The position numbers and the translations under genes are program-made. From assembly GCA_037178675.1 (NCBI GenBank), contig JAYMGJ010000850.1, positions 1 through 14,598 on the forward strand: 14,598 nucleotides of DNA, written 5' to 3'. This document shows, piece after piece, positions 1-7,187 of the stretch; positions within the stretch are counted from its first letter, which is position 1; every line of letters begins with the position of its first letter. The notes under the pieces were generated by a model, which searched no databases, had not been told where the DNA came from, and saw nothing but the letters and a program-made list of their open reading frames with translations. The stretch comes from Scleroderma bovista. Taxonomy: Eukaryota > Basidiomycota > Agaricomycetes > Boletales > Sclerodermataceae.

Positions 1-92
1 GCTCACTCTGGTCCACAGCATCAAGCTAGTTAAAGCGACGCTCAGGGAGCTGGAGCACTGCCTGGTGCATTGCTGCACACAGTGCGCTCACA

Positions 93-104
93 GGGCTCAT
101 AACC
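93..104 (-). promoter_or_regulatory. Primer binding site complementary to the initiator-tRNA anticodon arm
   Basis: The minus strand reads GGTTATGAGCCC directly after the LTR's terminal CA. Its complement, GGGCTCATAACC, matches the anticodon stem-loop of eukaryotic initiator tRNA-Met (anticodon CAT), not the tRNA 3' end. Drosophila copia is known to prime from such an internal half-tRNA. The same 12 nt follow the LTR of the other Copia element here, at 8267-8278. Confidence 0.75.
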
Positions 105-290
105 TGTTGAAGCAATACCTATATACATAGAGGAACTGCTACTCCAACTCACCTGTTGGGTGGAGTGCACAACCTGAGATGTTAGTGGTAGCTGGTCAAG
201 AGCTGTTATATTATATAAGCAATGAACACTGTTTATATACAACAAATAGTGTGACACATGACTGTGACATGTGATGTGTGACATGTAACA
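105..290 (-). repeat. Copia copy 2 5' LTR (186 bp)
   Basis: The minus strand starts TGTTACATGT at 290 and ends CTTCAACA at 105, immediately before the primer binding site. A TATA box lies about 50 nt from the start. TG/CA ends, the promoter and the adjacent primer site together support an LTR. The exact 5' boundary rests only on the TG, since no second LTR is present for comparison. Confidence 0.6.
232..239 (-). promoter_or_regulatory. TATA box in Copia copy 2 LTR
   Basis: TATATAAA on the minus strand, inside the short LTR and upstream of the primer binding site. This is where an LTR promoter is expected. Confidence 0.5.
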
Positions 291-337
291 TCTACTCTAA
301 AGAGGACTATTACTAAGTCTACACTAATATGGGTCGC

Positions 338-700
338 ATTATGTCCGAGAACAATTTTGCATTCAGAATCCAGTGGAGTTAGGTAAAAGGTCATGGGGGT
401 GACATCACCGGATGCAGGGAATTTCACTGATATATTGACAGCTTGAGTGATTACAAAGTTTGATGTACCGTCAAAGAGCCAGAGTGTAATTGGAGGAACA
501 GAGTAAGTGGAGAGAGAGTTTTTGAGAGCATATTTGATATCTACAAAGCAGTGCATGGAACCAGAGTCCACAAGCACACGGAGTTCTGGTAAATCGTAAG
601 ATAAGAGGGAAACATGGGGCATAAGAGAATTTGGGTCATAAAGAGCAGACATATTGAGGTGGGCCTCCTTGGGTGCACTTCTGGAGTCAACACAGCTCAC
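338..700 (-). pseudogene. Gypsy aspartyl protease fragment
   Basis: The open frame starting at 700 carries the retropepsin active site as VDSGS (catalytic Asp codon at 568-566), followed by CFVD. About 70 residues later comes IVLGHN, the conserved hydrophobic-Leu-Gly motif that normally leads into a Trp-Leu. The family cleaves the Gag-Pol polyprotein. After Asn at 340-338 the homology stops: the usual Trp-Leu and following segment are missing, and the frame runs into unrelated sequence and then the LTR of Copia copy 2. Upstream, the frame is separated from gag by an LTR-like insertion. With no polymerase behind it, this is a broken remnant. The motifs are clear, so the family call is firm. 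Confidence 0.75.
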
Positions 701-796
701 CAGTTGTGCAGAGGGCTGGGAGCTGCTTACTCTTTTTTTGACTCAGAGTTGGCACCCGAGTTGGAGTCTGTCTTACCGGACTCAGCAGTGATGGCC

Positions 797-1060
797 TGTA
801 ATGGTCTAACTTTTTATCTTATCTAATCTGCAATTAGATGACATCTTATCTTTTCGTAGCATAGTATCTTATCTAGTGCATCTTATCTGTAGGTCTGTCT
901 AGACTACAGCCTCATGCTGTACATGCTATATCCCTTGATGTCATTAGCATAGCCTTACCACAGGATGGCAGTTGTGTTCACTGCCTTGTACAGCATACAG
1001 CCTTATGGATAGCCTCGCACAGGACACGTGTAGTATAGTATATATACCGTTGCAATCCAG
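797..1060. mobile_element. LTR-like insertion between Gypsy gag and protease
   Basis: Gag and protease should be close together in Gypsy, but here about 270 nt of unrelated AT-rich sequence intervene. On the plus strand it starts TGTAATGG at 797, contains four TCTTATC motifs (817, 844, 867, 881) and a TATA-like run at about 1036-1047, and ends near GTTGCAATCCA (about 1059). No coding signal or primer site is seen, so a solo LTR or small non-autonomous element is most likely. Neither end is proven, and I could not find a matching 5-bp duplication around it. Confidence 0.35.
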
Positions 1061-1164
1061 CACCCAGAGGCTCTCCATTTGAGCTCTCTTTGGGTCTTTG
1101 CTCTAAGATGCTTGCATCATTTCCTCCTCAGAGTCCCTGTGTGGTAGTTCTTTGGGTTTTGCCC

Positions 1165-2535
1165 TTAGGGTTGTCTCATGGCCGCAGCACGAGCTTTGGC
1201 CTTTTTGGTTTTTTTGGGACAGTTGTCCACAAAATGGCTGGTACCCCCACAGAACATGCAGAGGTTGTTGTCTAGTTGCCGCTTTCACTCATCAGCAGTG
1301 AGCTTCCCATCCTTACCAAGCTTGTTGGTGAGGTCTGGCCTGGTGGAGCTGGAAGAGGTCGGGTTGCTGGTCGTTTTGGACAAGCCAGCGGGAGCAGAGC
1401 TAGAGGTGTTGCCGGTTTTGGATTTCTCCTTGCTGGACTTGGGTGAGGTGCCTCCAGAGTTGGAGGACTTAGCTGGGGACGAGGTAGACTGACTCTTTGT
1501 GGTACAAGCAATCTCATCTTTGCACTCCCAGTAGCATGCATCAATCTCCTGGCATAGTGCCTGGAGCCCATGGAGAGTCAGGGGCTTGCCAACTCGAGCA
1601 ATCTCATCTGTCAGACGATCCAGAAGTCTGGAGTAGAACAGGCAGTAGAGCGTGCCATCTCCATAATCCTGGACCTGGGAGGTGAGGAGGTTGAAGTCTA
1701 CTATATACTGCGTAACGTGGTGAGCATCCTTCATCCAGAGGTGCTCAAGTTGATGCTCAGCATCAGCAATGGGGTTGTGAGGCCTGAAGGTGCTTTGCAG
1801 CTCGGCCACAAAGTGGATCCAGCTGTCCATCCAGCATGGGCGGTCAGCCAGATTACCGGAGTTAAGCAGGTCCGGTTCGAACCATTCTAGGGTCATTCCT
1901 TTTAGATATGATTGGGCGAAAGTTACCTTTGCCCTATCAAGGTGGAATGCCTTGGCATGATCCTGGAAACATAGCTCACACTGGACAAGGAAGGTCTTGA
2001 GCTTTTTGGGATCTGTGCTGTCAAAGGTGTCCGGTTCACGGACTTTGGCATGGGAGGAACAAGAGAGGCAGTTGATGGTGAGAGCAAGATTGTGGAAAAT
2101 GGCTAGACTAGGGTCTAGCTCTTCCATGGCGTCGACAAACTCATTGTCATTGTCATTGTCATCATTATTGCCATCTCTGGGGTCATCCAGATCATCTCTG
2201 GGTCTGTCCTCAGGGCCAAACCATTGGTAACAGCCAGGGTTGTGATGTTCCGGAGTGGAGTCGCAATGGTACGGGAAGTTGTCGCTAGGAACGGATCCAC
2301 AGTGACCAGGGTCTGCAGAACCACGAAGGCTCTGAGATGCAGTGTCATGATGTGGAGTCATCAACACTGCTGGACTTTGAGCTGTGATACTCCTAAAATG
2401 GCTTACAGAAGCTGGAGGTTGCCTGCAGTTAGACAGGGCTTGTTGAGTGGCAGAGAGGTGGAGATCATCCACTGCACCTGCTTCTTCAGCAAGTGCCACC
2501 ATGGTACGAGCGCGAGACCGCGTAGTCATGGTCAT
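1165..2535 (-). pseudogene. gag: Gypsy gag with Cys-His knuckle, broken by an in-frame TGA
   Basis: The ATG at 2535 (or 2529) starts a frame opening MTMTTRSRAR, open to a TGA at 1287-1285. In order it shows: a variable Ser/Thr/His-rich N-terminus; an acidic Asp/Asn run (about residues 113-133), encoded by a GTCATT microsatellite near 2142-2175; a retrotransposon Gag domain (about residues 165-320) with the typical KLKTFLVQC and YLKGMTLEWFEP signatures; and a Ser/Lys/Pro-rich tail. After the TGA the same frame continues into a nucleocapsid knuckle, CMFCGGTSHFVDNC (CX2CX4HX4C), and a Lys/Ala-rich stretch before TAA at 1167-1165. The TGA lies where the family has Arg, consistent with CGA to TGA. 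Gag would form the particle and bind RNA. This copy is a pseudogene, though 416 codons remain uninterrupted. Confidence 0.85.
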
Positions 2536-2876
2536 AAGGAAATGGAACTGGATATGCATACAAGGTTTGGGACAGTGAACCCACACAAGTGTGAGTCTGA
2601 AATACTGTCAAGTCCGGGTCTACTCCGGTAGGGGGTCCGGTCAAGTCTGGATGAAGGCGGACAAAGGAAGAGGGCAGAGGGCTGGACAAAGGGTTAGTCC
2701 GGCTGGAGTTGGTGACTGCTTGGATTCAACAACAAGAACAACGTGTGTTGATCCCTTGCATAGGTTCCAGTCAAGGTGATGGAGACAGAGACAGAGATGA
2801 GGACAGAGACAGGCAGAGACTGGAGTAGTGACTAAGTTGATTTCAGACTGGAGAATACAGGATAATCTACAGAGTA

Positions 2877-2882
2877 CTTATA
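2877..2882 (-). promoter_or_regulatory. TATA box of the left Gypsy LTR
   Basis: TATAAG on the minus strand (context AGTATAAGTAC), about 370 nt into the LTR and 160 nt before its end. It lies in the segment that the inverted right LTR lacks. Confidence 0.45.
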
Positions 2883-2966
2883 CTAAGTGAGAACTAGGGA
2901 CGAGTACATACAGTGACAAGTAAACAGCCTAATGGCAGACAAAGGATGACCGGAGTAAGGGATAGA

Positions 2967-3028
2967 CCAGGTCCAATGAAAATAAAGTCAGGTCCAATGA
3001 AAATAAACCAGGTCTGGTGAAAATGATA
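2967..3028. repeat. Three tandem units of about 20-22 bp inside the left Gypsy LTR
   Basis: Three adjacent units built on CAGGTCCAATGAAAATAAA start at about 2967, 2989 and 3009, the third diverged (CAGGTCTGGTGAAAATGAT). The inverted right LTR has only one unit at the matching place, so this accounts for part of the length difference. Confidence 0.7.
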
Positions 3029-3252
3029 CAAGGTAGGAGATATATTGAGTACATGGAGAACTCACATCAAGACAGGGTAGATGGGCAAGTGTGGTAAGGA
3101 CTGGATGCAGGCTAGACCAAGGGTCATAGTTAGCAGAAGGTTATCTGTGCGACCACAACCAGAGTAAGTGATGAGCAACCAGAGTTGAGCTGTAGGGCTG
3201 CAATGCGACCAGAGTAACTGGATAAGATTCAGAGTTGGACATGGTTGTAACA

Positions 3253-3778
3253 GCCCACCTAATGCTATGGGACATTGTACCTATTGTTGCTGTGTGCCCT
3301 GACTATATAGATGAAACTGGCTCCAGGGCCTACTCATAGTCATGGGACACCAATCCCATGGCTAGGTATTCTTAAAGGTACACCATGCATGCAGCCCATT
3401 GGAAAGCACGGGATGCTGTTTCTATGGCTGGCCCTGCAACAAGAAAGGGACACCAAAGGTACAGCCCAATGCAAAGCACAGGACACACTATCCCTCTGAC
3501 CCACTGACAGAAACAGGACACCAATACCACAGCCAAATTCAAAGCATGGGACACTGGTACAGAGGCCTTTCTATTGACTCCCATCCGCAGGTTAGTTGCA
3601 TTGCAGCACTTACTACCATTCTTTTGCTGAAATGCTGTGGCAGCCCCCCTGCAATCCTCAGCCTGAATGTAGTAGCTACCCTGCAGCATATAGTCCTCTG
3701 GCCACATGCTGTGGCTCCCTTGCTGCATTAGGTCCTATTGCCACAGGCCATATCCTGATCTAGTGTACTAGTGTGTCA
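3253..3778. other. No gene seen; degenerate low-complexity stretch
   Basis: Open frames exist on both strands at 3372-3731 but overlap each other and resemble no family I know. Loosely repeated phrases such as GGGACACCAA, GCAAAGCA and GGACAC recur between about 3340 and 3560, and CTGCAGCAT/TGCTGTGGC between 3630 and 3720, suggesting eroded repeats rather than a gene. Confidence 0.4.
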
Positions 3779-3886
3779 GCCCACCAATATTACTTGGTGA
3801 CAACCTCTCCATGAGCCACCAATATGGCATGGTGAAACACCTTACCATTAGCCCACTTGTATGACATGGGGATGCACCATGGCAGG
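3779..3886. repeat. Three degenerate 36-bp tandem repeats
   Basis: Units start at 3779, 3815 and 3851. Each begins GCC(C)AC, has a CCAAT or TTGTAT core, a TGG-TGA middle and a CCAT end. Because 36 is a multiple of three, the minus-strand frame reads as imperfect 12-residue repeats. Units 1 and 2 are most alike and unit 3 is more diverged. No gene around them is recognised. Confidence 0.6.
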
Positions 3887-4068
3887 GCCCTATCTCAGCT
3901 GGCCATGTAGCACAGCTGATTGTCAGCTTTGTCTGTGCAACGTTCTGACACACGCGATATTTTTGCATGAGGCTAATGCCACTTTCACCTGTGACAGATT
4001 TTCGCTCACTGTCAGAGTCGGATTTGTGACTCAAACCAATTGAATGTCCAGAAAACTTTCTGTTCAGT

Positions 4069-4728
4069 TTAGGAACAGGGGCTATCAAGATGGCAACAGA
4101 GAATTTGCTCAAATCTGATTGAGCATTTGATGAGGTGCATGCATGGACTGGGGTTGAGTTGAGGGGGGTTGGGGTGAAGAAGGGGCTGTAACGGCCTGCG
4201 ATCTTGGGTTCTGCCCTGCATTTCTGTGGGTGACACAATGGAGGAAGTGGAAGGGTGTTGTTGTTGCTGGAATTGTTGCTGATGTGATGATGGAGGTGGA
4301 ACAAATGGCTTGTTGCCGGGTATACCTGCTGATATGCTCAAGGCTCTGCTGGGCACCTGGGATGGGGGCCATGTGGATGGAACATTCCAGCTTTCAGACT
4401 TGGAAGGGGATGGAGAGTCTGTGGCCAAGGGTGTTTCTGACCCTGGCACAGATGGCAGCATTGCAAAGTCCCTAAGGCTTGATGGAAGGTTGTACAACGA
4501 GATTATTGAGGTTGAGATGGGATGTTCATTTAACAATTTGGGTAGCTGTGGCAGCAGTGACTGGAGAAGATGAGCTGTAGTCGTATTGGATGGTGGAGGA
4601 CATTGAAGTGATTGTTCTCTGTGTAAGGAGTCAGGGCGGAGGTGATTGCCCCAGGGCCCAGGGGAGTAGGGCCCGGTGATCCTGGAAGGGCTTTTCTGGC
4701 CTGGCAACCTCAGACTGGGCTTGGTCCG
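4069..4728 (-). CDS. Ser/Pro/Gln-rich open frame of unknown origin
   Basis: The minus strand stays open for about 220 codons from the inner edge of the right Gypsy LTR to a stop at 4071-4069. The product would be rich in Ser, Pro and Thr. It has a glutamine-rich patch (HQQQFQQQQH, nt about 4287-4255) after a VPPPSS stretch, and an earlier segment with hydrophobic and Leu residues (ISLYNLPSSLRDF). There is no recognised domain. No convincing ATG lies between the LTR and the open stretch, so the 5' part would be an exon edge or was cut off by the LTR. It could be a fragment of a host gene such as a regulator, part of a transposon, or chance openness in biased DNA. The overlapping plus-strand frames look less protein-like. 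Confidence 0.25.
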   Translation of the reverse strand, partial: RTKPSLRLPGQKSPSRITGPYSPGPWGNHLRPDSLHREQSLQCPPPSNTTTAHLLQSLLPQLPKLLNEHPISTSIISLYNLPSSLRDFAMLPSVPGSETPLATDSPSPSKSESWNVPSTWPPSQVPSRALSISAGIPGNKPFVPPPSSHQQQFQQQQHPSTSSIVSPTEMQGRTQDRRPLQPLLHPNPPQLNPSPCMHLIKCSIRFEQILCCHLDSPCS

Positions 4729-5167
4729 TGTTATGACCATGGCCAACTCCAGATCATATCCAGTTACTCCAGTCACATTGCAGGCCTACAGCTCAACTCT
4801 GGTTGCTCTCAGTTACTCTGGTCATGGTCATGCAGATATGCTTCCGCTAACTACAACCCTTGGTCTAGTCTGCATCCAGTCCTTACCACACTTCGCCATT
4901 TACCATGCCTCAATGTGAGTTCCCCGTGAATTCGATATATCCTATACCTTGTAGTATTTTCACTGGACCTGATCTAGCCCTAACTCCAGTCATCCCTTGT
5001 CCACTATTAGGTTGTTTACTTGTCACCATATGTACTCAACCCTAGTTTCAACTTAGTCACTACTCCAGTCTCTGCCTGTCTCTGTCCCCATCTCCATCTC
5101 TGTCTCCATCACCTTGACTGGAACCTATGCAAGGGATCAATGCACGTTGTCCTTGTCGTTGAATCCA
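4729..5167 (+). repeat. Gypsy LTR, right copy, inverted relative to the left (about 439 bp)
   Basis: The plus strand starts TGTTATGACC at 4729 and ends GAATCCA at 5167, aligning along its length with the minus strand of 2721-3252. It lacks a 50-60 bp block that carries the TATA box in the left copy. No purine tract precedes it and no gag follows it, so it looks like a solo LTR. The five bases before it (GTCCG) and after it (AGTGG) do not match, so no target duplication is visible. The sequence after it, TGGTGTGAGTC at 5170, resembles a tRNA-type primer site, which leaves open that a short piece of interior remains. Confidence 0.75.
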
Positions 5168-5190
5168 AGTGGTGTGAGTCAAAGTGTGGA

Positions 5191-5214
5191 TTTGGGTTGG
5201 AGTAATAACCCAAA
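5191..5214. repeat. Short inverted repeat
   Basis: TTTGGGTT at 5191-5198 and AACCCAAA at 5207-5214 can pair as an 8-bp stem around an 8-nt loop, just past the right Gypsy LTR. A role is not evident. Confidence 0.35.
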
Positions 5215-5334
5215 CACAACACCAACAAAGGACTACAAAAATGTGCGAGTGGTGGTTTACCTCTGCAGTGTCCAGAGAGGATGTGCTGAGGAGGGGGGAA
5301 GGGGATCTACACCAACAGGGTGATGCAGACAATG

Positions 5335-5575
5335 ATGCAGGATACTCCTGGGGTACAGGAGCAATAGATGATGAAGGGGATAGGGGTCTGGACTCTTCCT
5401 AAAGCCTAGGAAGTGTCAAAGCGGGGATTGAGGTGACTGGGACTAAAGTAGCAATACTACACCTAGAGGTTGGTGCAGCAAAGGGGCAAGGGGGCTCCTG
5501 ACATCCAGAAGCAATGGGATATGAAGGATAGACAGGCTAGACTCTGCTTGAGCCTAGAGAAATACTTGGACTTGA
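5335..5575. repeat. Degenerate two-copy direct repeat, period about 150 bp
   Basis: The block around 5361 (GCAATAGATGATGAAGG... GACTCTTCCTAAAGCCTAGG) recurs in altered form around 5511 (GCAATGGGATATGAAGG... GACTCTGCTTGAGCCTAGAG). Spacing is constant at about 150 bp across the stretch. There are many mismatches, so it is an old duplication. No gene is seen here. Confidence 0.45.
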
Positions 5576-5707
5576 ATAGATTGAATAAAACTTGAATATC
5601 AGAGTCTTTAGACCTTCACTGAAGCCTACAAGACTCAAAAAGCTGAGGGGATACTGATTGAGAGAGTCAGAGAGAGGGATAATTTTGTGCAATTGGGTCT
5701 CTCCTCA

Positions 5708-5722
5708 CTGGGCTGAGCCCAG
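5708..5722. repeat. Perfect 15-bp palindrome
   Basis: CTGGGCT-G-AGCCCAG: two 7-bp arms around one central base, lying a few bases from the TATA-like ATTTAAA. It could be a protein-binding site or chance. Confidence 0.5.
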
Positions 5723-5772
5723 GGGTTTAAATACATGGGGGGGCACAGCATTAAAGTACAAAAAGAGAAGGA

Positions 5773-5875
5773 AGTAAGCAGAATTTGTCAAGGATTGGTA
5801 AGGGATTGGTAAGAGCTTTGTAAGGGGTTTGTAAGCAATCAGTAAGCAAGGCATAAGCAGGAATGAGTAAGCATA
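5773..5875. repeat. GTAAG-rich subrepeats
   Basis: GTAAG occurs repeatedly at 10-20 nt spacing between 5773 and 5870 (for example GATTGGTAAGG twice in succession, then TTTGTAAGG, TTTGTAAGC, CAGTAAGC and GAGTAAGC). The motif reappears at about 5912 and 5991. It is an imperfect minisatellite. Confidence 0.5.
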
Positions 5876-5926
5876 GGGAGCATGAATAAGCTGCATGACA
5901 AGATTGATTGGTAAGGGAGTGAGTCA

Positions 5927-6723
5927 TCAGCTGAGTAATATACCAAAAATGCGAAAGGGATAGAGTAATACTGATGACAAGAGAGCATCAGTAAGCAAGG
6001 GATGAGTCACTGCACAGCAGAAGGAGTCATTGATGCACAGCCTAAGAAGTTTGATGGGGGACTGTGTACCATCAGGAATTTGATGGGACAACAATGGGAA
6101 AGATCTGAGATTAATAGGGGAATTGATCCAAGACAAAACAGCCACAAGAAGGGTACCAGGGGTCCAGAGGTCTTTTGGGGGGTCAGCATACACTAAGGTA
6201 TAGTGCATGTGTTCTAGCGCTGCTGAAGTGCAACCAAGGGCTCCCTTGACGAGCTCTCTTCTGGGAAAGAACAAGAGAGGGTTCTTCTTCCTAATAGCAC
6301 TATAAAGTGGGGGCATAACTGTCATGGTGCTGGGGGATGTTGTCTGAAAGTAGGGAAGCAGATAGAGTATTGAATTCGACACATCCAGGGAAGTGAGACG
6401 AACGACAGAGGAAGATGGTCATGGCAAGTATCTGGGAGGAAGGGACCATAGGCTCAGGGCTCAGGGGACACAGAGATGACCAGAGAAGACTTCTCAAGCT
6501 TGACAATAGACCTAAGATGACCAAAGTACATCCTTGATGCAGGACTGACAAGGAGAACACGCTGACCAAGAACGAGAGGGACTGAGGGAGCAGGCTGGGA
6601 AGATATGTGCCAGGCAGTGCACAGGAACTCTGGGAGAGGCTGTCCTAAGAGCAGGACATAGTGGAGATCTGCAGCAATAGCGGAGAAATGATCCAGAGAA
6701 AATATGGACTCCATAGTGAGCAA
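5927..6723 (-). pseudogene. Chain of overlapping minus-strand open frames, unrecognised
   Basis: Three overlapping minus-strand frames run 6723-6454, 6569-6300 and 6382-5927. The first includes a hydrophobic stretch around LGQRVLLVSPASRMYFGHLR. The last includes PLLFFPRRELVKGALG and VYADPPKDLWTPG, with a composition more protein-like than the opposite strand. They could be one old coding sequence broken by frameshifts, such as a transposon gene, but no catalytic motif or family signature is visible and there is no clear start. Chance openness cannot be excluded. Confidence 0.2.
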
Positions 6724-7187
6724 TGAAGCGAATGTCAGGATTGCAGGGGGAATATCTCCGTGGGAAATGAATGGATTTGCGTCGGAACTTGACAGGCAGA
6801 TAGACCACGTTCTAGGCTCTCTGACGGTATAGTCATGTGCCTGATAGCTTCAGAAACAATGGAGCTATTCAAAATATTGGAATGCTGGCACTGGGTGCCT
6901 AAAAATGACATTTGGGCGCTAAAAATCATTTCTTCTCTTTCTCCTTCATTTCTCCATCAATTCTTTGGCTTCTTTGATCATTCTGGTATGGGAGTTGGAC
7001 TGCAGATGTGTGCATTCCTTTCTCATATCACAATTGATGTTATTCCTTCAGTTTCTTCTGCTTCTTGGCAGTTCTTGTGTGAGGGATGACTGCCAGACGT
7101 TGGCATTCATCTCTTGCTCCAGGATAGTCTTCTTGTGCAATAGATGGCTATGATGAGGGTCCATCGTGCTTATCCTTCACATAAGGT
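6724..7187. repeat. No gene seen; contains a degenerate direct repeat of period about 92 bp
   Basis: The block from 6961 (TTCTTTGGCTTCTT... GACTGCAGATGTGTGCATTC) recurs from 7053 (TTCTTCTGCTTCTT... GACTGCCAGACGTTGGCATTC). A shorter near-repeat lies at 6899-6931 (CTAAAAATGACATTT / CTAAAAATCATTT). No open frame here resembles a known protein. Confidence 0.45.

Larger units (their letters stand above)
1..290 (-). mobile_element. 5' end of a Ty1/Copia LTR retrotransposon (copy 2), cut by the window edge
   Basis: On the minus strand this stretch reads LTR (290 to 105), a 12-nt primer binding site (104 to 93) and the first 92 nt of an interior that leaves the window. The LTR begins TGTTACATG and ends TTCAACA, so it has TG...CA ends, and holds a TATA box. 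The primer site equals the one in the larger Copia element at 7780-14395, but the LTRs differ in length (186 versus about 487 bp) and sequence, so they are different families. The interior seen here carries no recognisable protein. The insertion sits directly beside the broken protease end of the Gypsy element. The other LTR and the target-site duplication lie outside the window, so they cannot be checked. Confidence 0.65.
338..3252 (-). mobile_element. Decayed Ty3/Gypsy LTR retrotransposon, 5' half
   Basis: Reading the minus strand from 3252 downwards: a 5' LTR (3252-2721), an untranslated leader of about 185 nt (2720-2536), gag with a Cys-His knuckle (2535 to about 1165), an LTR-like insertion (about 1060-797), and an aspartyl protease fragment that stops abruptly near 338. 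No reverse transcriptase, RNase H or integrase follows, so the element has lost its 3' two-thirds or these lie beyond the window. At least one nonsense codon and an insertion break it. The leader shows no clear TGG-type primer site after the LTR, which may reflect decay. Confidence 0.8.
2721..3252 (-). repeat. Gypsy 5' LTR, left copy (about 532 bp)
   Basis: The minus strand begins TGTTACAACC at 3252 and ends GAATCCA at 2721, ahead of the gag leader. Nearly the whole length aligns by eye with the plus strand at 4729-5167, including the start TGTTA-GACC, a GGTAAGGACTGGATGCAG block (read on plus) and an end containing AGGTTCCAGTCAAGG. Relative to that copy it has an extra 50-60 bp carrying the TATA box and two more units of a tandem repeat. 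The position just upstream of gag makes it the 5' LTR. Confidence 0.8.
5700..6020 (-). promoter_or_regulatory. Possible minus-strand LTR or promoter region
   Basis: Read on the minus strand, a stretch rich in CTTAC subrepeats (5875 to 5773) leads to a TATA-like ATTTAAA (5733-5727) and then a perfect 15-bp palindrome. Subrepeats upstream of a TATA box are common in LTR U3 regions, and TGTGCAGTGACTCA near 6015 could be an LTR start. No coding region follows that I can recognise, and the other LTR is not seen, so this is a weak call. Confidence 0.25.

Noticed and set aside
93..104. A tRNA-Met gene, suggested by GGGCTCATAACC
   Set aside because: Only the anticodon arm is matched; no acceptor, D or T arm surrounds it, and the match follows an LTR end at both places, so it is a primer site.
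1178..1890. Plus-strand open frames opposite the Gypsy gag
   Set aside because: The minus strand carries a clear Gag domain and knuckle here; the plus-strand frames are mirror images without family signatures.
3779..3886. CRISPR-like array
   Set aside because: Units are contiguous with no spacers, only three, and strongly diverged in an evidently eukaryotic context.
5170..5180. Primer binding site of a second Gypsy copy (TGGTGTGAGTC after the right LTR)
   Set aside because: No gag or leader like that of the left element follows; kept only as a possibility in the LTR entry.
6454..6723. Integrase C-terminal region of a Gypsy element (GQRVLLVSP)
   Set aside because: Resemblance is limited to a few residues; no chromodomain, zinc site or catalytic residues are near.
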